A stretch of DNA of 64,000 nt. Source: Sebastes aleutianus. Its lineage: Eukaryota; Chordata; Actinopteri; Perciformes; Sebastidae. The translations under genes were made by a program, and so were the position numbers. This document shows, piece after piece, positions 10,780 to 22,100 of this stretch (position 1 is the first letter of the stretch; every line of letters starts with the position of its first letter). The stretch spans positions 9,263,977 through 9,327,976 of the forward strand of contig CAKAKS010000031.1 of NCBI GenBank assembly GCA_916700875.1, given 5' to 3'. A model generated the notes under the pieces. The model was not told the DNA's origin and did no database searches. It saw only the letters and a program-made list of their open reading frames with translations.

Positions 10780-11130
10780 TGTTTATAGGTATTTGATCTT
10801 ATAAATGTTTTTGTCACTGGGGAGTTTATTTTTGACACAGCTTCCGCCGTTTGGAGACTCCTTGGGAAATCCAAAACGGTTATGACCTTTACAACCCGGA
10901 TTACTCAAACAGATAAAATGCCTGTCATTGCAGGAAACGTTTGTGATACAGATCTTGAGTAAACACTTTTTATTTCTATGAATCCAACTTAACATCTTAT
11001 GAGGTAAAGTGCTAAAGACACCATGTGGGAGGGTTAAGGTAGGGCAGTGGTGTTTAATACAACATTAAGTTAATTATTTATTTTGACTTTTATTGGTTCA
11101 GTTTAATTGTTGTCTTTAGCTGTGAATTTG
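10780..11130. repeat. Right-hand part of the local repeat, second occurrence
   Basis: TTTTTGTCACTGGGGAGTTT, GATACAGATCTTGAGTAAAC and GACACCATGTGGGAGGGTTA occur here and again at 15700-16145. The first of these also occurs near 9350. Confidence 0.85.
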
Positions 11131-11584
11131 GTTCTGGAGATTATACTTACATTTGAGAATTATTATTTTGTCAAAAATGGAAAAAGACATGACCTACAGC
11201 ATGACTCATTTATGCTGAGTCAGTTGTAAACCTAAGGAGGTGGAATATCATGTCTTACTTTTCCAGGAAGTTGAAAGGTGGCCAGGAGTTCCCAACACTG
11301 TTGTAATACATTAATGAAAAATAATAGCTGGGCTTGATATGCTTCACTGCAGCATGGAGATTTTCACTTTTGACAGATCAAGTCAGAACTAACCAAAAAG
11401 CAGCTTGGGATGCTAACTCTCCCACAAAGTTATTGTAGTATCCTCCCACCTATTAAGGGCCTTGGTTGTGCAAAGTCCATCTAGCCAATCTATTTCCATT
11501 TATGTGCTGGGTGCTGGAGCCTATACCAGGTCACAACATTTACATAAAAGTCTTCCAGCTTTAAATGTTTCTCTCTGTACCAGC

Positions 11585-11585
<1 letters not shown>

Positions 11586-11624
<39 letters not shown>
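11586..11624. repeat. (ATCT)n tract left of a LINE fragment
   Basis: About ten ATCT units at the 3' end of the adjacent minus-strand LINE. A second ATCT tract lies at the LINE's other end. Confidence 0.97.
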
Positions 11625-11639
11625 GTATAATAATAATAA

Positions 11640-12230
11640 TATTAAATTGGACTTATATAGCGCCTTTCAGAAACCCAAGGACGCTTTACAAAGGGGGCAC
11701 ACGAAATCATACAAATAAATAACACAGAGGAGAAACTATAGCTAAGTAATGTAAAGAGTAATGTGTAGAAAGAGTCAGCTGAGATCATAGGCCTTGATGA
11801 ACAAGGTGGTGCTTCAGGTGTTTTTTGAAAGTGTCCAGGGATGAAGTATTTCTTATTTCAGGAGGGAGAGAGTTCGGGCCGCGACGCTGAAGGCTCTGTC
11901 GCCAAATGTTCTCAGCCGGGTGTAGGGGGGTGGAGAGCAGACCAGTGTCGGAGGATCGTAGTTTCCGGGATGGAGTGTAGGGGTGGAGAAGGTAGGTTAG
12001 GTACTGAGGGGCAAGGGCATGGAGGGATTTGTATGTGAGAATGAGGAGTTTATAGTTGATGCGGCGACTTGATTGAAAGCCAGTGAAGGTGGATGAGTGT
12101 CGGGGTGATGTGCTGCCATGCAGGGCCTAGTGCGGGTGAGAACCCTGGCAGCTGAATTCTGGACATACTGGAGCCTGTCCAGGGCTTTGCTGGGTACCCC
12201 GGACAGGACTACATAACAGTGGACATTACA
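11640..12230 (-). pseudogene. L2-type LINE C-terminal fragment, frame-broken
   Basis: Read on the minus strand, pieces in different frames give LQYVQNSAARVLTRTR, HITPTLIHLHWL and FGDRAFSVA-like words, the C-terminal part of fish L2 reverse transcriptase ORFs. The 3' end (GCGCTATATAAGT) lies at about 11650. Stops and frameshifts make it dead. Confidence 0.75.
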
Positions 12231-12249
12231 ATCTATCTATCTATCTATC
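12231..12249. repeat. (ATCT)n tract right of the LINE fragment
   Basis: Five ATCT units at the 5' truncation point of the LINE; same unit as at 11586-11624. Confidence 0.95.
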
Positions 12250-12451
12250 CCACAAACACCAACAGAGGGAGCCATTTCTCTTTTAACTGCACCTACCCTG
12301 GGACCATGGACAAGTGCACTATACCTCTTTTACACAAGCACTGTGTGTAAATTGTATATTTCTCAACCCCAATTTTTCACCTACTCAGCCGAAACGTGTT
12401 AATAAACTGGTTTGAATGAATTCCTTTGAATCGTGAATGTGATTTGTCCGT

Positions 12452-12620
12452 GATCAGGATCAGAATCAGAATCGTATTTATTGCCAGGTGTAAGAGGTAT
12501 ACACTAGGAATTTGCTTTGGTTTGGTTGGTGCAAGTAAGCAGTATAATAACAAAAGAATAGATAAAACGTTAGAATACAAGAATAAAGAAATTGAAATTC
12601 TACCAATATACAATATGAAA
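12452..12620. mobile_element. Retroelement 3' end with AGAATC repeats
   Basis: GATCAGAATCAGAATCGTAT TTATTGCCAGG is a common 3' terminus of fish non-LTR elements. No coding sequence accompanies it. Confidence 0.5.
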
Positions 12621-12799
12621 AATCACCATGATATTCATTTGCTTTAATAGTGAGTTTACAATGACTTATTTTGGTGGTAGACTGTCATTATAATGCCCCT
12701 TTAATATTTTAGTTTTGACATTTGCTTGTTGAGGATTGCTATAACATGCTTTTTTGTTTTATTTTGAAAGTTCTCCCGGGAGTATAGTGTTTATTTATA

Positions 12800-12807
12800 C
12801 CGGAAGT
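12800..12807 (+). promoter_or_regulatory. ETS (GABP-type) motif upstream of plgrkt
   Basis: A perfect CCGGAAGT stands 368 bases upstream of the plgrkt ATG in a stretch without repeats, with a CRE half site ACGTCA near 12918. Housekeeping promoters commonly carry this ETS site. No TATA box is seen. Use is inferred. Confidence 0.35.
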
Positions 12808-13174
12808 TGTCTATTTCTGAGGGTGTGCTGGCACCACACGTTTTGTTTTCATACAGGTACAGTATGCCCTTGAATAGCTCGTCAAACCTGCTTTTAGTGT
12901 GACGAGTAAGTCAGTAACGTCACCTTACTTAACCCACCGTCTTCAGAATACATTAGGTATGTAAAGGTTTATTTATTAGTCAACCAAGTTACCACTCAAG
13001 GTTAAAAGCGACGCTTATCGAGCGAAGCTTTATTTATGTTGAAGTAAATACAGTTTTTAACGTTGCTTGTAGCTCTATACATTCACTATCTGTGCCTGTA
13101 AGTGTTGGTAACGTTTGGCTGAAGCATAAGTGTGAGTAATTGTGTGTTTAGGTCAACAGTAACAGCGTGGGAAC

Positions 13175-16100
13175 ATGGGGTTTCTACTGTCTAAGTCCAT
13201 GGATGCAAACCTCAAGAAGCAGCAAGAGTTCATGCTCCACAATGCACGGCTGCAGGTGAGTGAAGGTGCACACACTCACTCACGTGATATTAAAAACAAC
13301 ATAAGATGTAGCTAGTATGCACTCATGGTTTACTTCATGCACCTGGAACAATGTGGTGAATTCAGGTGTCAGGTGGGACATGGAAGTGAGTGTTATGCTG
13401 AAGGCTTGTCCTTAATCTACTGTGGTACATGAACATATATGTACATATATGTACATGTATGTTGTACCAGTCAAAGCCCGATGTGCAAAGCAAGACAACC
13501 ACCCACAAGGCCCCAATAGCTCCAGGTTCACCGTGTGGAAATATGATCAATTGTAATTTTGTTTAGGAATATTAATCAATCAATCAAAATGTATTTGTAT
13601 AGCCCTTTACAATAACCAAAAGGTACCCAAAGTGCTTTACATTAACATCAAGAAATAACAGGGATAAAACCATAACATATCATAAAATCATAAAAGGTAA
13701 ATAAAAAGCACAGGAAAAATGTCACAGCGCTACTAGGTATTAAAAGCCAATCTAAATAAAAAAGTCTTGAGCTTAGATTTAAAAAGTACTAGGTCAGTGA
13801 TAGTGCGTATATCAGGGGGTAACTTGTTCCATAGTTCCATAGCAGCGACAGCAAAAGCACGATCACCCCACAGCTTATACCTCGACCTCGGGACTTCTAA
13901 AAAAAGTTGACCCGATGACCGTAAAGCCCTGTTATGCTCGTGGAGAGTTAAAATCTCGGACAAATAAGGTGGGGCGAGGCCGTTAATGGCTTTAAAAACA
14001 AACATCAAGAGCTTAAAATCGATTCTAAAGCGAACTGGAAGCCAATGGAGCGAGTAAAGTACGGCGGTGATGTGTTCACATCTGGAAGTGTTAGTTAAAA
14101 AGCGAGCAGCAGCATTTTGCACAAGTTGGAAAATGGGAATTTGCAACACACTACTAAAGCACAATGTCAACTGACACAATGAAGACCTCAAGTTTCAAGT
14201 TTCTTTATTCGTCATATGCACAACAATTAAAGCGAGCAGTCATTGGCAATGAAAATCTTGGGTCTCAGGTACCATTCAACAATGTCAATTTTAAAAATGT
14301 ATATATAAAAAAGGAAAATCACACAAGTAAAAGCAAAGGGAGAATCAAAGACATAAAATAGTGCAAGTTAAAATATAGGGCTTAAATATTAACATACATA
14401 AATATAAAAGAAGTAATGTAAATATAAATGTGTGGAAGGGAGTACTGCAAATGAATAAGTTTAATGTAAACAGGATGTAGTATGTATATTCATGATGAAA
14501 GTAATACATATATACATACAGAGTTGTAAACAGAAATGTAGTATGTATTAATGTATGTAGTATACAGTATACTGTATGTATGCATGTACTACTGGTATGT
14601 AGTATGACCTTAAAGGGTAACTTAGGCATTTTTCAACCTGGTCCCTATTTCCCCATGTTTTTGTGTCTAAATGACTAATGAGGACAACAATTTTTGAAAT
14701 TGGTCCAGTATTGAGGGATAACGCAGTAATTGGCAGCAGCAAAACGAGCTGCAAGGGCAAGTGAGCAACGTCAATGTAACGTTACGTCCACTAAAATTGC
14801 TTGTTTTGCCACTGACAGACTCAAATTGTTATTATAAGTGTCTGACAACATCATATTAGGGACCCTACAGAGAAATAAAATGTTTTTCTTACCTTACGCT
14901 TGATTCAGTTTGATTTTTATTGTGTCCAAGTCCCGTTCATGGAGAAGTCTCATTCAGAAATCTGAATATCTGTATACTCTGGCTCAAATAAATACAGGCG
15001 GCCATCGAATTCAAAGACCTCATCCACATTGTCGAAATCATCTAAATATTCAGCCGTAACATTGAAAATCTTTTAAATAACACTAAGCTACGCTTTCTGT
15101 ACTCCAACACAACAAACTGCCCGGCCAGCACTCGCGTTTCCTCCATGGATGTATTCCACTATTCCACCGTTGTCTTCCGGCAACACGTCACCTCGCCAGG
15201 TTTCAGAACGAGACTTCTCCTTGAGCGAGACTCTTTCCATAATGTTGTCAGACACTTACAATAACAGTCAGAGCCTGTCATGGTAAAAACAAGCACTTTA
15301 AGTGGACGTAAATGGCAGTGCCAGCTTGCCCCAATATTAGCACCATATTGCAGCCTGTGAGTGGCTGCCGTCTACAGCGTTATCCCTCAATACTGGACCA
15401 ATTTCAGAAATTGTTGTCCCTATTGGTCAGTTAGACACAAAAACATGGGACAATAGTGTCCAGGTTGAAAAACACAGAAATTTACCTTTTGAATTGGGTC
15501 CTGCTTTGTTACTTGATCTAGTGACCCTGTTTTAAAGAAGTCCCCTGTGTCAAAATCTAGCTTTAAGATTAAAATGTTATTGACTTGTACTTACATTGTG
15601 CATATTTCTAGAATAATATCTCTTTAATGTATTTACTACACAGCAAACATGAAACCTGAAATATTATTTTTTCTAAATGTAGGACAGGAATACCAGCTTT
15701 ATTTATTGTTTTATGGGAATATGGTAATTGTAGGTGTCTGATCTTATCAATGTTTTTGTCACTGGGAGTTTATTTTTGACACAGTTTCCACCGTTTTGGA
15801 GAACCCTTGGGAAATCCAAAACAGTTTTAGACTTTACGACCCAGATTACGCAAACAGATAAAACACTTGTCATTACAGGAAAGTTTTGTGATACAGATCT
15901 TGAGTAAACACTTTTTTTTTTTCTATGAGATCCAACATTGGTTAATGTCTTACGAGGTAAAGACAATGCTAAAGCATTCAATAGCTATTACTGTAGGGGT
16001 GTACTGTTAGGGTGTAACCAGGATATAAAAAAGTACAGAGAGCAAAAGACACCATGTGGGAGGGTTAAGGTAGGGCAGTGGTGTTTAACATTATGTTTAT

Positions 16101-19100
16101 TATTTATTTTGACTTTCATTGGTTCATTTTAATTGTTGCCTTTAGGGTATTCATATTTACATTGTGTATATTTCTAGAATAATATCTTTTAATGTAATTA
16201 CTACACAGCAAACATGAAATCTGAAATGGTATCTTTTAAATGTAGTTACTACACAGCAAGCATGGGGCTGTAATATGCCAGGGTAATCCGTCAATTGTAA
16301 CAGTGAACCAGCCCACATGGACCAGAGTTTTGGCAGTTTTTTTCCCCAGAAAACAGACTCATGCCATCAATCTGACCATCACATTAATCTAATTTATCTA
16401 TCTGTCTCGTCAGCCTGGCGTTCTGTCTCTCTTACATGAATCACACTGTCAAAGCCAGGAACACAAGCTTCAGTTTGTATCTCAGCATTTTCCATTTAGA
16501 GACCACATGTTTTATTGCACTCATTATTTCATTTAAACAAAGGATTGTGGGTATTTTTCTTCTCCTTTTTGGAGCCAATTTGTTGTGATTTATGCATGCC
16601 TGTAAGCTGCTGAGCAGCAGGTGGGGTGTGTGACTGTCATAACACCAATGACATTATCCAACTTACACCCAAAAGGTTTGTTGTGTTTTCTGCCCCGTAA
16701 TTTTCCCCTGCTTTCCCGGCTGTAAATGTGGTAGAGGATGACTAATATTCAGTGATGGCAAAGGTTCTGGAAATTGAGTTTCAGAGCGCCCTCATTTGGG
16801 TCGTGACGATGACTCACAGGTAAATATTAGGTACGTGATGCTTAAGCATTGCTGTAGTAGATCTACATTGTTTCATTGACTTAAGCTACTACAGATAGTT
16901 TCATATTTATAATTCACACTCAGCATCACTTATTGAATACAAATTAACAAGACATTTCTCATTATTCATTCATTTTGATCATTTACTAGTGCAGTGCCTG
17001 TTTAGAATGGACTGCTCGCAGCTTTCACAAGAACCGCTCATGCAAACAACTTCACACTCGGACACTTCCTTGAGTCCTGAGCAGTAGGCCAACACCTGCC
17101 ATGACATAGTTACGTCACCACCGAAGTCGCGGCTACTCACGGTCAGAAGCTCTGGTGAAATACACTCTGGTTCACGGGAAAAAAAAAACACTCATTGTAC
17201 CCCGAAATAACTTACAAAAGGCCCCCAAAGCACGTAAAAAAATGTGCAACTCAATCGCATACTACTTACTGTGTACTTCTACTTCAGAGGAAAATATTGT
17301 ACTACTACATTTACCTGACAGAGAAGTGTTAGTGGTTACATTGCAGATTCAGATTTGACTCATATAACAATTAGAATATGATGCACTATTATTCATTAAA
17401 CTATGTATCCAGTGTAATGTCAGAATTGAAAGCTCCACCTTGAAAGTTAAGTAAAGTCATGTTAAGTCAATTTGAGCACATTGTGCTGATAATGCCTCTC
17501 TTTAACTCTTCCTGTGAAGTAAAAATTTGATTGCAGGATACTGTGTGGTATTAATTGTATTACTATCAATAGTTTTACTATTAATAGTTAGTAGTTTTAC
17601 TTCAGAAAAAAAGATTTCTTTTATATTAACTCTCAACCTTTTTTTTGTAAAACAGCGCCCCCCCGCAGGTGCATCATAACACATTCAGGCGGAGAGTGGT
17701 ACTGCAGCACGTGAGACAGCGAGAGGCTTCCAAAACAAAACCCCACAAAAATATAATATTTTCAGAAGAAGTTTTGTGAGAAGTTGATGAGAGAAAAGCT
17801 TCTAAAATCAGGAAGACGCCACAGTAACTGTAGAAAGCGCTGTGTTGTGTGTCGAAGTGGTGTTTGTGAAGAGAATGTCACTCTTACCGCCGGACTGCTT
17901 TTCCTTTACTGAGAAACACGGTAAAAATACTTTAACACGTGCTCTTTTGTGGATTTTGTTGTTTGCTGAATTACAGGAGATGCGTGGATAGATCCAGAAA
18001 AGATGGTGAATCTAATTTTCTTGGTACATTTGGTTGGTAATTAGAGCTGCGTTGTTATTTTCCTTGTTTTATTTAACAGAGTTCTGCTGATACAGACGCC
18101 AGCTTGCAGGGTCACTGTGCTGGCCTGTCTGCAGAGCCCTGAAGTCCCACCGCCTGCTGCTGCACAGAGCGCCGTGTGCTTGTGCCGTGCCCAAATTGCA
18201 CAAAATGTTATGAAGCACTCCATGGGGTCCGCAGTGATACACCCACCAAGTGTGAGGTCGATCGGATGAGCTGTTCTCGAGATATGCATAGGACATACGG
18301 AAAGACAGACAGACAGAGATTCCTCGCCTTATAGTTAGACAAATATAATATTTCAGATCTTGACTGAACAAAACATACTCAAATGTCCAACAGTCAAACA
18401 GAAATCTTCAGGGTCGCTAATGGACAAATGGTATGTTAGGGTTTGTAATAGTGAAATTGCATCTTTTCACCACCAAATTGAATGAATAAGATTGACAATT
18501 TCAGAATATCTGTGAAGCAACACTGTTGCCTCCCCGTGCATTAAGATGTCAAAGATGATTGCTTGCCAGTGTTTTCAAGTCACATCATTCAAAGCTAATT
18601 GTTCCTTTCCACACTCTTGCCTTGTGGACTCTTAGTCAAAGTTAATTGGCTTTGTGTTTGAATCACGGTGTCCATCTGAAACATGACAAAACATTGAAAA
18701 TTTATTGGGTATGGGTGTGTTGGTGTGACTCATGTCCTCAGGATGAATGGCAGCTGTGAAGTGACGTCAATGACGTTTTTGTTCATTTTTTTAATAAGGG
18801 TCTTAGTAGCTAATGATAGGGTTGTGCTTTTCATTCACAGTCGCTGAATTTGAGTGGGCCTGAATGTGAAGTAGGTGAGAGGTGAGACCTCCCTACAAGG
18901 TTTTTGATTTGATTTATTTCACTGGTTTCTCCCCACTGCGTTCCTCACTTTCTAAAGATAATGCAGACACTAGTAATGAATAAAAGTTGAGATTCTTTAG
19001 CCCTGTTCAAAAACATGAATTAAATATAAATAAAAAGTACAGAAAGAAGACACATTAAACAGGAAATACTTACTTATGTATTGAGTAGTACAATAGAACA

Positions 19101-22100
19101 CAGGGTGAAAATTAGGGAAATACCAAGTTTCTCTTTTCTCTTCTTTTCAGCTTTTTTATGGAAGCTTTCGCCGCACATAAATCTTGTAGTTTTAAATTAT
19201 TGGGAGGACAGCTAAAAGCCCGGGTCAAATGATGAAGTCAACATTGAGACTTCTGCCATGAAGTGCCTTGTGGGTAATCAATAATAATAAAATCAGTTCT
19301 ATTGGGTAATGGGAGCCAGTGTATAGTGGCTAACAGAAGGGCTATGATCTGATCTTAGTTAAAGCCGGTCATTATTAAATGACCAGTGTGTAACAATTAG
19401 TAGGATCTATTGGCATAAATGGAATATAATATTAATAAATAGTTTTTTTTAGTGTATAATCACCGGAAAATGAAAATCATTGTATTTCGTTAAGCCATAA
19501 TATCTCTTGTTTGTGTTTTGTGTGTGTGTTGTGGGTTTCTCTCTCTCTCTCTCTCTTTCTGTCACATCTACTTCTTTCAGTATGTAGACCGTGATGATTT
19601 GTGTGTATCAGTTTTCCAGGTATTGTCCCGCTCTGCGTATGCTTGTAGCTTTTATAAAATGTCAGTGAATTTCCAGCTCTGCTCTCACCTTGTCACCTTC
19701 GGAGTGAACTCATTGTGCCTCATTTCTTTCTTTCACTTCTTCTTCACTGCTCTTTCCAGTCACCGTCTCCTCCGCTGCTTGTCCAAGCTTGCCTTTTCAA
19801 AATCCACAGTATTGCTCATCCTTTGCCACGTTTCCACTGAGAGACATAATGTCTATTTTTAAAGCACACACACGTAGGTAAAGGTAACACTATGTCGCTT
19901 TGTCAGTTTTGTCAAGTAACTCTAGTTTATCATGCATGGGTCATTCTTTTACCTGATTCAATTAAATCAATATTTTGCCATTGATGACTGTATGCTTTTG
20001 TTTAGACAACATGTTACTTATTCATTTAAATGAATAAAGAATAGAATAGATAATAGAATACAGACACATGCTTATATATCATTTTGGTATCGCTACCAAA
20101 ACTCCTCAATTGTATCTGCGCTAATAGGAAACTTTCAAACGATACCCAATTTCCAGTCATGTTTGATTGTGATTTGGATGTCTGCAGTGTTTACGTTCCC
20201 ATCTGTGAGGTTGGAAGTGGATTTTTTGTGGTTGTGGTTTTGAATGAGTTTGTTCCTGTTGATGACTGTGAAGTAGCAGATGCTGCAATAGACGAGGACG
20301 TGCTTTTTGATGCTTTGGTACAAGGGGAGCGGTAGGTGGGGTGCGACAGAGAGAGGGCGTTGAGCTTCCGGATGGTGGAGAGCGTCTGCTGGCAGAGTTT
20401 GTGATTCCCGTATGTTTGAAACTTGATTCCGTGTCAGCTGCGTCAGTGCTGACGTAGGGCTGGGCAATATTTCGATATCATGGTATGAGACTAGATATCG
20501 TCTTAGATTTTGGATAATGTGGCATAAGCGTTGTCTTTTCCTGCTTTTAAAGGCTGCATAACAGTAAAGTGAGACTAAAAGATGAGTCAATAATAATAAT
20601 AGGCTGATTAATAGATAGTGAAATGCTAATTGTTAGTTGCAGTCTTAATAAGAGCAGTCTTGCAATCTGTATGTCGCACTTGAACGCATCATGTGAGCAG
20701 ACTTTTCATGAGCCAGTGAGAGGGGGTGCCATTCAACAAAGAGGCATGCTACTAATAATCAGCTGTTTGCTTTTGTTTTAACACATCATACCGATTATAC
20801 TCGGATTAACGCCTCCACTAAGACAATTTCCATGTTTTTTTTAACTACTTTTTATGTCCATTGGAATATTCTACACCCTCTTTAAAGTAAACTTAGATGC
20901 AGGTCACTAAAAGGGATAAAATGATCATCATTGACAAGAAGTAGGTAGTTTCCAGATAGTTTATTAGAATCGAACATCCAGTATGTCCGGCCTACTTCCT
21001 GTTTTGGCGACCTAGATGAGAGAGCGGATGACTTCACGAGAGGTCACGTTTCTCTTTAACTGAGTCACCAGAAAGCCTTCATTACACATTTCCCGCTCTC
21101 GAGGAATATAACATAATAATGGGTAATTTCCCCTTGCTGTCCTTGGAAAAGGGGCTCTAATCGAAACATAATGAAATTCCTGACTCATTAAAACGACACC
21201 TGCTGCATTTGGTTTCCCATTCGGACTATGCCTCATTTTAATGAGGCATCCTGGAGTTCACTATTGTTCACTAATTTAGCTAAGTGGACCCCATAATTAG
21301 GGCACATGAACTGTTGATTGCAGAAGCCGTTCCTGTGAATTCCCACTACTTTAGAAACATTACTCCACCCAGAGTCTCTGAGTATGACATTAAAATGTTT
21401 TTTTCTGGAGAGGTAGCCTTTCGTCACCAGCTTGGTGATTACAGTAATTATTTACAAAGTTATTTCCAAGTTTCATGATGAGCAAATGTTTTAATATGTA
21501 GCCTACAAGTTCATACCCGTGCTCCCCCAGTTTATGATTGCATGATGCCTGTTTGGGCTATAAAATGTCAGAAAGGGAGTGAAAAAAACTCCCAGAGCCT
21601 ACGGCGCGACATCTACAAATTGTTTTGTCCAACCAACTAGGACTGTGCAATTAATCACATTTTCAATTTCAGTCACGATTTAGGCTTCCAACGAATATGA
21701 AAACAAGATAAGCACACCTCTTTCCTTTTTCTGCTGCGGTGCGCTTTCGCCCCCGCTTGACAGCTCAGGTACATAACGCTTGGTGTGGGAGGATCCTCTC
21801 GTGCAAATATCTGGCATCTGTAGACATTTGGTAAAACTTCCAAAAGCTTGCAAACTGATGCTAGGTGCTTTCCCCCTACATCCCATTTTATTTATTTAGC
21901 ACATTAGCACATCTAGCACATGCCATCTCTATCTACCTCCTCCAAGCAGACTCACAGGAAGTTGAGATGTTTGTCTTGCACAACAAGGACGCAGTTGTGT
22001 TCAGCTCTGCTCAATAACCAGTTTCATAAAAAACACATATGCACTAATATCATGATATGTAGATATACTGTATGTTTAGTGCTTTTTGAGTGGTGTTTGA

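Larger units (their letters stand above)
9423..10868. repeat. Tandem duplication, unit 2
   Basis: Second copy, separated from unit 1 by a short TA tract. It carries about 150 additional bases near 10230-10425 (with AGTAC/ACTT-type repeat words). Its right end runs on into sequence (10780-11130) found a third time at 15700-16145. Confidence 0.9.

Noticed and set aside
8108..10868. Possible CRISPR-like or satellite array
   Set aside because: Two long diverged units with transposon content; not short regular repeats with spacers.
19518..19862. 114-codon plus-strand frame in plgrkt intron 1
   Set aside because: Low-complexity Ser/Phe/Leu composition starting in a CT repeat, no family motif, no splice context.
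20135..20590. 151-codon minus-strand frame
   Set aside because: It runs through a truncated hAT-like MITE and has no recognisable domain; chance frame.
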